Of a stretch of 64,000 nt of DNA, positions 45,250 to 55,827 are shown piece after piece. Every line of letters starts with the position of its first letter. Position 1 is the stretch's first letter. Location of the stretch: NCBI RefSeq assembly GCF_022605165.1, contig NC_063076.1, forward strand, positions 1 through 64,000, read 5' to 3'. This stretch comes from Purpureocillium takamizusanense (lineage: Eukaryota; Ascomycota; Sordariomycetes; Hypocreales; Ophiocordycipitaceae). The notes under the pieces are model-generated. The model had not been told where the DNA came from and searched no databases. It was given only the letters and a program-made list of their open reading frames with translations. Both the position numbers and the translations under genes were made by a program.

Positions 45250-46742
45250 ATGTCCTCCTGTTCAGACTCTGAAGGAGACTATGACTTACGCTTCCTCCTC
45301 CCTCAGGATGTCGGGGATACCGAAGACGCCGAGGGATACCGCCTCGGAGGGTTCCATCCTGTTCACCTCAATGACAGGTACGATGACGGACGCTACAGAA
45401 TTGTGCACAAGCTCGGCGCCGGTGGGTTTTCCACGGTTTGGCTTGCGAGAGACGAGAGTGAGAAGAAGTGGGTGGCTCTGAAGATTGTCAAGGCAGACCA
45501 TTCTGTTTCGATGGCAACGACAAGTGCCCTGGCTCGGGCGGCTTTGGCGGGCAACCAGACACATTTTGTGGCCGGGCCACACCGACACTTTACCCTTGAT
45601 GGGCCAAATGGTCGCCATTTATGCCTTGTCCTACCCGTCTTTGGCTCATCCACAGCAGAGCTGTCATACGAGCTCAACTGCCGCCTCACGCCGCGATTTG
45701 CCCGGAGACTTGCTCATCAGGCCACGAAAGCGGTCGCCGATCTCCACTGATGCGGTTTGTGTCATGGAGGTGAGTCTCGCGAAGCTCGCTTGCTCTTGAC
45801 GGACAGCTGACAGACAGAGCACTAGATGTAACCGTGGGAAATCTTGTCCTCACCCTTTCGGATATTGACTGTTACGGCGAAGATGACATTTACCGACTAT
45901 TCGGCCGGCCCGTGACGGGAGTTCTAGAGACCCAATCTGGCGTGAAGCCTGGTCCTGAGGCACCGCGGTATATAGTAGGGAACATCGACTTTTTATCCTC
46001 TCCAGAGACCATCATCAAGCCCGACCTCAAACTGGTTGATTTCGACCAATGCTTTCCGGTTTCATCTCCTCCACAGAAGATGATGGGCACCCCTATCGAA
46101 TTCCTGGCCCCTGAAGTTGCCGTCGGACAGGCAGCCAGCCCTGCGAGCGACGTCTGGGCCCTCGGATGCTGCAGACTTCGACTTAGGTCCGGGCGGGGCC
46201 CATTCTCGAGCCCTTTCGACGTCGTTACTCCATGCGATCTGATGCGCTACGTCATCCATACTCTGGGAGAGGCTATGCCACCCCAGTGGCAGCAAACTGT
46301 CTTGTGGGACCGTCGGGGTCAGCCGACAAGAGATGCCAGCAAAGGAACGCCGCATGACCAGTGGTGGGCAGGCGAAGCCCGATCGTTGCGAAGTATTGTC
46401 TACAATATATGGGACGAGCCGAAGGACCGTGTTGTCCAGACCGGCATCTCGAGGCCCGAGAGGACATGGTGGGAGCATGAGCACCAACCCTTTCCTCCAC
46501 ACCTTTCAGATATGGTGTGGAACCCCAAGGCCGTCAAGATAGACAATATCTATGTATACAGCTACAGTGGAGATTGGGATGAGTTACTAGAGGCACTGCC
46601 AAAGATATCGGAACAGGAGGCAATTCTGCTCAATGATCTATTGGCCAAGATCTTCGTCTACGACCCGGCGGACCGTCTCACAGCAGAGCAGATGCTTGAT
46701 CACCCCTGGTTTCAGTTTGTTGGGCAGGATCAGGCGACCTAG
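45250..46742 (+). pseudogene. SRPK-like serine/threonine kinase with one in-frame TGA
   Basis: Exons 45250-45769 and 45826-46742 (GTGAGT/TAG, 56-nt intron) would encode 478 codons. Kinase landmarks are KLGAGGFSTVWLARD (P-loop), VALKIVKA (lysine), CHGDVTVGNLVLTL (catalytic loop, HGD for HRD), KLVDFDQ (DFD for DFG), APEVAVGQAASPASDVWALGC and DRLTAEQMLDHPWF. An in-frame TGA at 45748-45750 lies just before the catalytic loop, in the LH-x-CGLCHGD segment where a serine or similar residue is usual. No alternative splice removes it. The rest is undamaged, so this is a young nonsense allele, a sequence error or a case of readthrough. HGD/DFD variants are common in fungal SRPK-like paralogues. Confidence 0.8.
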
Positions 46743-48297
46743 GGCTGCCAAGGCGGAACTCTGCGGTGGGGTATGTCCTCAAACAAGATGTCGGTGAAGA
46801 AGCTATCGGGGCGAGTCTGGTATGCCGCAACATTTTCGCATCGCGGAATTCAGGGGTAAGCCTTGGTTATAGCTTGAAGGCCGTCGTCTGCGAGCATATG
46901 TGGTTAAGGAAATGGGGGTGGTTATAGATTGCCAACATGAAGAAGCTCAAGCGACCCGAGCGGTCCGTGGTGTTGCATTGGGCGCAGTATGTCACAGAAA
47001 TAGATGTCTCCAGCTGTTCACGGCTGAACAATGTGTCGTGAAATTTTTCTTGAGCCTTCTCTCTCCTGTATTTTGTAACATGTGTGATTCCACGTCGATG
47101 ATCGAAGCCGGCGCAAGCACGGCAACGGCCAGAGCTTGGCTCCACATTGAATCACCACCCATTCCCCCGATCAGTGTACGAACATCCCAACTCAGAATGG
47201 TCCGTGTGAGAGATCTAAGATCCCCATGGCTATCCTCTCATTCTTCTACCATCTGTGCCGGCGCCTCGCATCACCTGCCTTGTCCAATCGTTGTGTCGAT
47301 GCCCTGTAGACCGCCCTTGGGATTTCCCCATGACCACGCATTGTGCGCATGTCTGCGACGGCAACAAATCCCGTCGATAGTCTAAGCGGCACTTAACTAG
47401 TCAACTACCTTTGCTGAGTGATCGGTTGCTGATTGGCGCTGGGCAGTCCCGGCAAGGGGGAAATCGGTCGGGCCCATGCGATCTGAGTTTGGCAGTAGGT
47501 TAGCAGCTTGTTCTCAAATAGCCTAGCGCTAATGGCACAATCGAATCACTCTAGAGGAACCCTGAAGAGCGCAAGTCGATCCGGCATCGCGGCACATGGC
47601 TATACAAGAACCTACCCTTTTCAGAAGCCTCCGGGCCATCTCATTCGACTGACCGCGCGCCCTATCGTCAGAAGTTCCTAGGCTCCGCTGCCGGACTCCC
47701 GGCAAAACAGCCCAACGTCCGGCGGCGGGTCGGAAGTTTGTCAAACTGTTAGGAGGGGGGCCGGCACGTCTCCGTGGACAGAGAGTGAACTGTGCGCTAG
47801 ACGGCGGCACATAACAAACGGACGGCCTCGCGCGCGCTCCCGGCTCTCACGTGGTGCCCCTTCAAGTTGATGAAGTCGCAAAGGTCCCTCCCCTCCGTGG
47901 CATCACCATCGCCGACGCAGTCTGTCTGGCTTCCGCTCTGAGCTAGCGTTACGCCGATTGCAGTCATGGATGCGCCAGCACGTCTCCTCTGTGGACAGAG
48001 TGACCTGCGCGCGCCGAGGACTGAAGCTGAAGACTACGACCTTCTCTTCTTGTCCGCAGATCATCATCGTGGGCTTCGGCGACATTTTATCATCAAGCCT
48101 CGGTTTTCAAGCGCGGTGGAAGACGGCCTCGGGTCGTTTGTACAGGTCGTCCGTCCGCAATGGTTTAAATACGGCTCTTGTGAAGCTCCTTGGAGGAGGT
48201 TTCGAGAGCAGAGCAGAGATCATTGCATCTTCTTGTCTTGTACGCAAAAAAAAAAAAAAAGGCTACATTGTAAACACTCAGCCTCCCTACGCCCATC
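46743..48297. other. Gap between kinase and aspartic protease
   Basis: About 1.55 kb with no recognised gene. The promoter of the protease is at the right end and includes a 15-nt poly-A run at 48246-48260, about 40 bases before the start codon, like an A-rich fungal 5' leader. Confidence 0.45.
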
Positions 48298-49518
48298 ATG
48301 CAGCCCATGTCGTCTTTTGGCAGCTTTCTTGTCGGCGTCTTGACGGCCTCGTTGGCGGCGGGCAGCGTCATTCCCACCGTCCAGCCGGCTCAGCAGGGCT
48401 CGTTTGAGATTAAACGCTCCGTCAATGAGAACTTTGCCGGCCGGAACGGACCGCTAGCCCTGGCGCGGGCCTACAACAAATACGGCATCCCCGTGTCAGA
48501 GGCTCTGCTCAAGGCCATTGAGACGACCCATGCTGCGCACAACGGCCAGAACACCAGGCGCAGCTCCGGCAGCGTGACCGCCATCCCGGACAAGGACGAC
48601 CTCGAGTACCTCGTGCCCGTGCAGGTCGGCACGCCGGCGCAGACGCTCAAGCTCGACTTTGACACGGGCAGCTCGGACCTGTGGGTGTTTTCCACCGAGA
48701 CCGACGGCGGCTCGTCCAAGAACCACAACCTGTACAGCCCGAGCAAGAGCAGCACGGCCAAGAAGCTCCGCGGCGCCACCTGGGAGATCACCTACGCGGA
48801 CATGTCATCCTGCTCCGGAGACGTCTACACGGACACGGTCACGGTCGGGGGCCTGACGGTGAAGACGCAGGCGGTCGAGTCCGCGCAAAGGGTCTCTCAG
48901 CAGTTTGCGACGGGCGCCAACGACGGCCTCCTCGGTCTCGCCTTTAGCTCCATCAACACGGTGAAGCCGACGCAGCAAAAGACGTGGTTCGACAACATCG
49001 CCCGCGGGCTCGACAGCCCTTTGTTCGTGGCCGATCTTCGACACGACACGCCCGGCAGCTACATCTTCGGCGCCGTCCCGTCCGCGGCCAGCAAGGTCCT
49101 CTACGCCCCCGTGGACAACAGCGAGGGGTTCTGGCAATTCAGCACCAGCAGCGACACTGGCGGCGGCCAGCAGTTCTCTGCCATCGCCGACACCGGCACC
49201 ACGCTCCTGCTGGCCGGCGACGACCTCGTCCAGGCGTACTATCAGAACGTCCCCGGCGCCACCAACGACCAGGAGGAGGGCGGATACATCTTCGACTGCA
49301 GCACCAAGTTGCCCGACTTTACCTTCACGGTGGGCGGCGGCAAGATCACGGTCCCCGGCGCGCTCATCAATTACGCCAAGGCGACCGGTAACAAGTGTTT
49401 TGGCGGCATTCAGTCTTCGGGCGGGAACCCGTTTGCCATCTTTGGCGACATTGCGCTCAAGGCCGCGTACGTTGTCTTTGACGGCGGCAAGACCCGGCTT
49501 GGATGGGCGCAGAAATAG
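48298..49518 (+). CDS. Secreted pepsin-family aspartic protease (A1, penicillopepsin/endothiapepsin-like)
   Basis: A single exon of 406 residues. It has a signal peptide at about 1-20 (GSFLVGVLTASLAAGSVIP region), then a propeptide rich in basic residues up to about residue 85. The mature enzyme has both catalytic motifs, DFDTGSSDLW (Asp near 121) and AIADTGTTLLL (Asp near 297), the flap region ITYADMSSCSGDVYTDTV, and the C-terminal FAIFGDIALKAAYVVFDGG. The length matches fungal penicillopepsins. The codons are strongly G/C-ending, unlike the subtelomeric genes to the left, consistent with a highly expressed core gene. It digests proteins at acidic pH outside the cell. Confidence 0.96.
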   Translation: MQPMSSFGSFLVGVLTASLAAGSVIPTVQPAQQGSFEIKRSVNENFAGRNGPLALARAYNKYGIPVSEALLKAIETTHAAHNGQNTRRSSGSVTAIPDKDDLEYLVPVQVGTPAQTLKLDFDTGSSDLWVFSTETDGGSSKNHNLYSPSKSSTAKKLRGATWEITYADMSSCSGDVYTDTVTVGGLTVKTQAVESAQRVSQQFATGANDGLLGLAFSSINTVKPTQQKTWFDNIARGLDSPLFVADLRHDTPGSYIFGAVPSAASKVLYAPVDNSEGFWQFSTSSDTGGGQQFSAIADTGTTLLLAGDDLVQAYYQNVPGATNDQEEGGYIFDCSTKLPDFTFTVGGGKITVPGALINYAKATGNKCFGGIQSSGGNPFAIFGDIALKAAYVVFDGGKTRLGWAQK

Positions 49519-49768
49519 TAACCACCAAGTTGACTGGGTGCTTTCTCACCCAGGTGTGTGTGTGTTTCGATCCGTGCATACATTGAGCCTGGCTGGGGTG
49601 TGGCCTGGGATACGTGTATGTAAATGGTTCATACGTACTTTGCAAATGACGCAGGTATTGTTTGACTACTATTGTTGCATCTCATCAACAGCCAACCTTT
49701 GAGACGCCCGTGTATGGAGCTCAGTGTGAGGCCACCCTTTGGTCTATTTCGTCCCTTCGCTCGCGCTC

Positions 49769-50104
49769 CTAACATCGTGCCCTTGCCACCTGGCCCACCA
49801 ACGCCCTGCCCGGCCCGCCATTGTTGATCCATTCGTCGGGCGTGAAGAGGTCAAACATGCCGACTTTTGCAAGGACAGGAACCGCCGCTCGGATGGCCGG
49901 CTCCAGGGCCGCTCGGGTCCCCTCGTCGCCAGCATCGAACGCTCTGATGTTGACGAGCAGGGCGCCCACCGTGCCCGTAGGCAGCCTCTCGCCATTTGGG
50001 AGGGTGACGACTGGAAAAGACTTTGCGTTTGTCCCGAGGGTGGTGTTGTTGATGGATTGTAAGTCGTCGGCCTGGTTCGATGCGGTAAGGTGACTGCTAC
50101 TCAT
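49769..50104 (-). CDS. Small conserved-looking protein of unknown function
   Basis: The open frame begins at 50482, but the ATG at 50104 (MSSSHLTASNQ) is the likely start, giving 111 residues. The upstream part is low-complexity and looks untranslated. The core VVTLPNGERLPTGTVGALLVNI, DEGTRAALEPAIRAAVPVLAKVGMFDLF and TPDEWINNGG is compact and helix-rich, and looks like a real domain. I do not assign a function. There is no signal peptide or membrane segment. It is convergent with the aspartic protease and divergent from the FAD monooxygenase at 51316. Confidence 0.65.
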   Translation of the reverse strand: MSSSHLTASNQADDLQSINNTTLGTNAKSFPVVTLPNGERLPTGTVGALLVNIRAFDAGDEGTRAALEPAIRAAVPVLAKVGMFDLFTPDEWINNGGPGRALVGQVARARC

Positions 50105-51315
50105 GTTGACTGCCAATGTCTTGGTCTGGGTTTGGAGCGGTGATGCAGTGTGCGTGCGCCTCTTCCACGACAAGATTGTTACGTTGATGGCTCGGTAGGA
50201 GACAAATGACTGAGTCTGATTTGAGGTAGTTAAGGCCTTTCGATTGACCTTTGTCTTGATCAAGTGATGAGACCGGTATTTAAAGTCCTCTGTCGCTGGT
50301 GTAAGTGCTTCAAGAGGCGTCTCCCTCCGCGGAGTGTCCGCGGGCAGCGTCCTCGCGAGCCCAGAGCCGCTCTTCTTACAGGAGCTTTCGCTTGGCCACA
50401 ACCAGCAACGCTGAAGAACTGGGGCGTCTGACGCTCTACCGGCCCCTCGTGCTCGTGCAGCAACGGCGGCTCGCAGGCTCATGTCAGCGCAACCAGGTGT
50501 AGAGGAGCTGTCGGCTTGTCGACAAGAGCCTGGAGATTATCGTCACATGGCGTTTGTCACTCGACAGCCTCGTCGTCGCTTCGAGCTGACGCAAGGCGTC
50601 TTGACAGAATTCGTCCATTGCGCGCTCGTCAATGCCGCTTATACACGCTTATCAATTGCAACAGGGCGGCTGACTGACGAGCAGGTCGTCATGCTTCTAA
50701 GCATGCTCTGACTCTGGCGACGCTGATCCCCAAAACGACAACTCGCGCTGTTTCATACGTGCATTATAGAGCCATGTCGAAATGGATCCGATTCCCCTTA
50801 TAGCGTCGCATCGCAGCGCCTACAAATATGTGTGCTGTGACGGGGGCCACGACAGCTCTTAGAATCTTCACATTGCTTCATCAATGGCAGCAGTGTTGCA
50901 GGCTGAGTCGCCACCGCGTCACAACTTCATCACGGCCATTTCTGGGCTGTCAGCGCATGATCAATACGGCAAATACGGATTGTGCCTATGTCGGGGCGAG
51001 TTCGCGCAGTGACTGTCACTGAACCATTCGTTGTTCAAACCAGCGACGATCCATCTCAGCCGCAGGCATGCAGGCATCATGGTAACATCGGCTCGCCCTT
51101 GATGCGTATCCGATTCCGCAGATCAAACCACGAGTCCAGTCCCTTCCCCTCCTTCAGCTCCCTACCCAGCGTCTGCATCAGAATAATAATAATAATAATA
51201 ATAACAACAAGCCGCCGCCCCGACGATCACGGCGCTCCCTCCATCTATCCCTCTTCATCATACGCACCGAATACCACCTCCCCCCCCTGGTACTCCCCCG
51301 ACAAAAGCCACAACC
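50105..51315. other. Gap upstream of the FAD monooxygenase
   Basis: No gene is supported. It contains an ATA/AAT trinucleotide run at about 51182-51203 followed by a CT-rich leader for the gene at 51316. Confidence 0.45.
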
Positions 51316-52923
51316 ATGATCATCCTCATCGTCGGCGCCGGCATCGCCGGCCTCTCCCTCGCCATCGCCCTCGGCCAAGCCGGCCACGCCGTCACCCTCC
51401 TCGACGCCGCGCCCTCGCTCGCCGAGATCGGCGCCGGCATCCAGATGACGCCGCAGGCCATCAAGTACCTCTTCGCGCTGGGCCTCCGCGACGACATCCT
51501 GCGCGCGTCCATCGCCCCGCGGCAGATGCTCATCCGCGACGGCCTCACCGGCGGCGTGCTCGGCGCCGTCGACGTCGCCGCCATGGAGGACTCCTACGGG
51601 GCGCCTTACGTGGTCGTGCACCGCGCGGTGCTGCACGCCATCCTCCACCGCCACGCCGTGCGCGCGGGCGCCGACATCCTCCTCGACAGCACCGTCGCGC
51701 GGTACGACTTCGCCGAGGGGGCCGTGGAGTTGACGAGCGGGAAGACGCTCACCGCAGACTTGGTAGTCGCAGCCGATGGTCCGCAACCAACCAACATGTT
51801 ACCCTTTATAATCGACGCGGGCTAATAACACTGGGGGTTCCTTCGCATCGCAGGCATCAACTCCACCGCGCGCGCGCAGCTCCTCGGCAAAGACGCCGAC
51901 CCGGGCAGCCAGCCCACCGGCTGGGCGGCCTTCCGCATGGCCGCCGAAGTGGCCAAGCTTCAGGCCGACCCCCTGACAGCCGACATCGTCGACCTGCGCT
52001 CCGGCAGCTCCAACTTCTGGATCGCGCCCGACGTCTCCGTCATGACGTACCTGGTCAAGGAGGCGACCATGCTCAACCTCGTGCTCTCGCACCACGACGA
52101 CATTGACACGAGGAACCTGTCGCTCGAGGAGCACAGAGCCATCGTCAACGACCTGTTCAAGACATTTGAGCCGAGGTACGTGCACGAGGTCCTCCTCTCC
52201 TCCTCCCTCCTCTCCCCTCCCTTCCTGTGGCGCGAGTTGTCGCCGGCGTAAACCGGCACACGCATCAGTCCCGTGACTGAACCGACTCCCTCCACTCCCC
52301 GAGACAGAGTCCAGCGCATGTTCGAGCTCTCGCGCCCCAGCATCACAAACTACCCCGTGTACGCCGTCCCCCCGCTCCCCCGGTGGACCCATCCCTCTGG
52401 GCGCTTCGTCCTGCTCGGCGACGCGGCACACGCCATGGCCTTTTACATGTCCATGGGCGTCTCCCTCGCCGTCGAGGATGCCGTCGCTCTAGCCGCAGCC
52501 CTCGAGTCAGTTGATCTCCCACAACGGAGAACAGAGCAGCGCAGCAAACCCCCCGAGGCCCAGCAGCAGGCGCCACCGCCACAACAAGAAGCGCTACAGC
52601 GCGCACTCGGTGCCTTTGAGACGGTTCGCAAGCAGAGAGTTGCGGCCGTGCAAGAGGCCAGCCTACACGGCGGCAACTCGCTGCACGTGCCGAGCGGCGA
52701 AGAGCGAGACTTTCTGTACGAGTCTCTCAGCCATTCACACGAAGATGGCATCTGGCCAGTCAAGGAGGATGGTGTCCAGAGCCCTTTCGTCAAGTATGGC
52801 TCGAGTGGCGACAGGCTTGGCCCGGGGGGCATCACAGACAGAGGTACAAGGGACTGGTGTTACGGTTACGACGCGGTCGCCGAGGTCATCACCGCCCTCA
52901 AAAGCACAAAGGGGCAAAACTGA
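51316..52923 (+). CDS. FAD-dependent monooxygenase (salicylate-hydroxylase-like)
   Basis: Three exons with introns near 51780-51854 (after VVAADG) and near 52176-52308 (after FEPR). The N-terminal FAD-binding GxGxxG is in IVGAGIAGLSLAIALGQAG, followed by LLDAAPSLAEIGAGIQMTP. The DG motif region is LTADLVVAADGINS once spliced. The second FAD motif is in GRFVLLGDAAHAMAFYMSMG. All are typical of class A aromatic hydroxylases. The C-terminal part contains a Gln/Pro-rich insert (EAQQQAPPPQQEALQ) that is unusual for the family and probably disordered. The likely role is hydroxylation of a phenolic or polycyclic substrate; the specific substrate is unknown. GC-rich codons match its right-hand neighbours. 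Confidence 0.88.
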
Positions 52924-53082
52924 TTAACTTAGAATAGACATGATGCTTAGGGTATCGGCCGTCGTAAAGACTGGTGGAGTTAATGATAAAGGTGTAGGTG
53001 TCTTTGGGCACACAACAGCGCAGGAGCTTCCGCCCGGATCTCCGCCCGGATCCCGATTCGACAACCTCACAATGTCGCCCTC

Positions 53083-55827
53083 TCAGCAGCCTGTTGAAAC
53101 TGTTAGCCATTTCCAGTCTGTCAGTACCAAAGGTGAAAACGTACCGCCGCCGCCGCCGCCGCCGCCGCAGCCTCCTCCGCCGCCGCCACCACTTCCACCA
53201 CAAGCACCACCACTACCGCCGCAGTTGCCTCCTCCGCAGCCACCCGCGCCGCCGCACGCACCGCCCTGCGGTGCATTGTCAGTTCCCGTCGTGTCAACTC
53301 TCAGAGGCTCATGACTTACTGCTGCGCTGCCACAGGCCCCAACGCCCCCGCAGCCTCCAATGCCGCCCGCTCCACAGGTGCCCGCAGCGCAGGCACCCCA
53401 CGCGCCAGCTCCCGCACTTACGTAGCAAGGATCCCACGTATAGTACAGCCCGGGGGCGTAGTAGTACGGGAACATGAACGGCGAGTACACTGCAAACATC
53501 ATTAGCACCCACGGGAAGCGAGAGCGCCACACGGCAAATCGTACTGTAATAGCTGTAGCCCCAGTGGTTGTAGTACTCCTCCTTGGGCGGCAGCTCGCGT
53601 CCCTTCTTCTGGGCTCGCTTCTGGGCCCGCTCGTAGTTCCGGTCGAGCTTCTCCTGATGCCGGGCTCGCAGGTAGCTCGTGACCCGTTTCCTGTCAGCCG
53701 TCTCGAGGGAACGCACGGCGTTGTGCGCGGAGATGTGGGCTGAATTGTCGGGCGGGCAGAGTTTCGCCGCGCCCGAGCTGTGGAACTCGTCGGCTATCTT
53801 TTGGTCCTTGGAGCCTAGGATCTTGCCTACCGACGACACCATCGCCGATCGAAGGGCTGCATTGTGTCTGTTAGCTTCATGCCTGTGCCGAGGGAAACGC
53901 CAAGGGCCTCCTACTCTCGCAGTACCAGCAGGTACACTCGCTGTATACTTCATTATACATCTCCTGGTACTTCGTGCTGGTCCATTCGAACGCCGCGCTC
54001 AGTTTGCTCTCGTCCATCTTGTCATTGTGGTCGATGAACTGTCCTGACAGTTCAACCGTGTGGTGATAATACGCTGTGTTGTGCGATTAGCTGGCTGTTA
54101 GTACCGCAGCACAGGCATCCGACTCGACTCGACCACGGCGGCGCTTACCGATGGGTGAGAGTTGGTGCGTGTGCCATGCCAGGTCCACGTCCAGGGTCGG
54201 GACCGCCACATGCGACGGATTCAAGTGCATGATTCGGATGAATCGCTTGTACTTTTTGATGAGGCGCTGCATAGTCTCTCGCGCCGACGGAGCATGCAGC
54301 CAGTCAAGCTTGACCATCTTGTCAATAAAGACGCCTTGGCGGATGACCGCGCCGCTCAGGTCGAGCGCAAAAGGAGAAAAGTTCTCCCAGTACCTGCTCA
54401 TCATCCGGCGTACGGATACCTTTGATTGAACGCGCGGCCTGTACCGACTTCGATAGGTGGATACAGAGTCGATCTTGCGCACGCGGCTGTCGCTTCCGAC
54501 CACCGACTCGACCAAGCCACGGACCGTCTCCATGGTTGGATGCAAGTCGCCATCAGGCCGTATGAGCTCCATGATCTTGATCCGCAGATCTAGTCTGATC
54601 ATTCTGTTGGGAAAGGTGCGCGAAAAGGAGAGAGATAGAGGCTCTCCCGGTATACGCTCTGGACGGCCCATCTTGGGGTCGAGAATGGTGCCGGGCATCG
54701 GCACGGAGCGGGTGAGAAGCAATGTCGAGTCTTGAACAAACTTGGTTACCGACAGAAGCTCCTTGTAGTTATGCAAGCCGCAGTTGTCGCAGATGTGACT
54801 GAAGTTGCCATCGCCGTAGCCGTTTCCAACAAGGCCCGGAGTCCTACCGACATGTTAGTCTGCGTTGACGGTCCCTCGAACGGGGGCGGGGGATCCTACG
54901 CGACTTGTTTCGCCTGCTCACTTATACCACACGTCGTCCATGGCACAGAGTTGGTGTGTTTGCAAAAGGCACAGGGCAGCGGCTTGGTCATGGCGTCATC
55001 CTGATTCGCCCACGCACGGTTCGTGATTTCCGACCATCTCTTCTTGGCAGAGTCCGGGACGTTGTAGTTGAACTTGGTGTCGATGGCGCCGTTGACAAGG
55101 CTCCACGGCATTCCCGCGGTCCACGTGGTGCCCATTCCGTGACGCATGGTATCCTCGAGAAATGATCGGGGATTGAGCATGTGGGCGTGGAAGACCATGA
55201 GCACGTCTTCAGAGGAAGAGAATCAGCTTACGACGGGCGGCATCGCGGGAGACGCAACAATGCCTTACCTAGGGGCGGTAGGATGTGTTCCCTCCAGTCA
55301 AGCAGCTCCCCATTTGATGGAAACCTGCTATAGCGCGGGTTGCCGTCCTGTTCCATGTCTTGCTCCGTCAACATGTGTCCCCTGGGGAGGGATCGCCACC
55401 AGGCCTCATATCTGTCAACGGCGCGGGCGACGAACAGGGCCCAACGCTTCTCGCGGATCCTGCTGAGAGCGGCCTTGGCACGGTCCTCCCCGGTAGGTCT
55501 GGGCTCGTCGGCGTCGGGCGTCAAGGCCTGCGTCGTGAAGAAGTCTTCGAGTGGGTTCTCGGCACGGGAATCCCAGATATCCCACAAGCCGTCCGTGTAG
55601 CCAACGTCCTCCTTCATGCTCTGGATGGCATGGAGAAGTTTCAGGTGGGCAAGGCACATGTCGGGGTCGGGGTCTTTGGGCTGATTGTCTAGGGAGAGCT
55701 TCACAAAGGTGGCAGCGAGGTCGACGTCGTCGTCCGGCGCCTCATTTCCGTTCGGAGCAACGTTGTATGCCGGCGGCGGGCTCTCATCGACGGGCTTCGT
55801 CGCGGTAGCGTTGGAGTGCGGAGCCAT
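53083..55827 (-). CDS. Glycine-rich domain-containing protein (GRDP/DUF1399-like)
   Basis: A multi-exon gene read from the ATG at 55827 (MAPHSNATATKPV); the frame is open further upstream. The first exon includes EKRWALFVARAVDRYEAWW and ends near the P-rich ILPPL. The next has DVLMVFHAHMLNPRSFLED. A Cys-containing segment (PCAFCKHTN, then ICDNCGLHNYKEL after an intron) may bind zinc. VAVPTLDVDLAWHTHQLSPI, then YYHHTVELSGQFIDHNDK, is the hallmark of the GRDP family. The C-terminus is a long Gly/Cys-rich tail (about 53100-53420). The role in fungi is unknown; plant relatives act in development and stress. I count six or more exons and exact boundaries are approximate. The tail explains the run of proline codons on the opposite strand. 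Confidence 0.85.
53143..53270. repeat. CCG/CCA-rich low-complexity tract
   Basis: Imperfect CCG/CCA/CCT triplets. On the minus strand they encode the glycine-rich tail of the gene at 53083, with interspersed cysteines. Length polymorphism is likely. Confidence 0.8.

Noticed and set aside
48681..49391. Several long frames inside the aspartic protease gene
   Set aside because: They are shadows caused by GC-rich third codon positions of the real gene.
50982..52106. 374-codon Arg/Pro-rich frame over the FAD monooxygenase
   Set aside because: It is an out-of-frame shadow; the FAD-binding motifs are in the other frame.
52940..53314. Proline-rich plus-strand frame
   Set aside because: It is the complement of the glycine-rich tail of the minus-strand GRDP-like gene.
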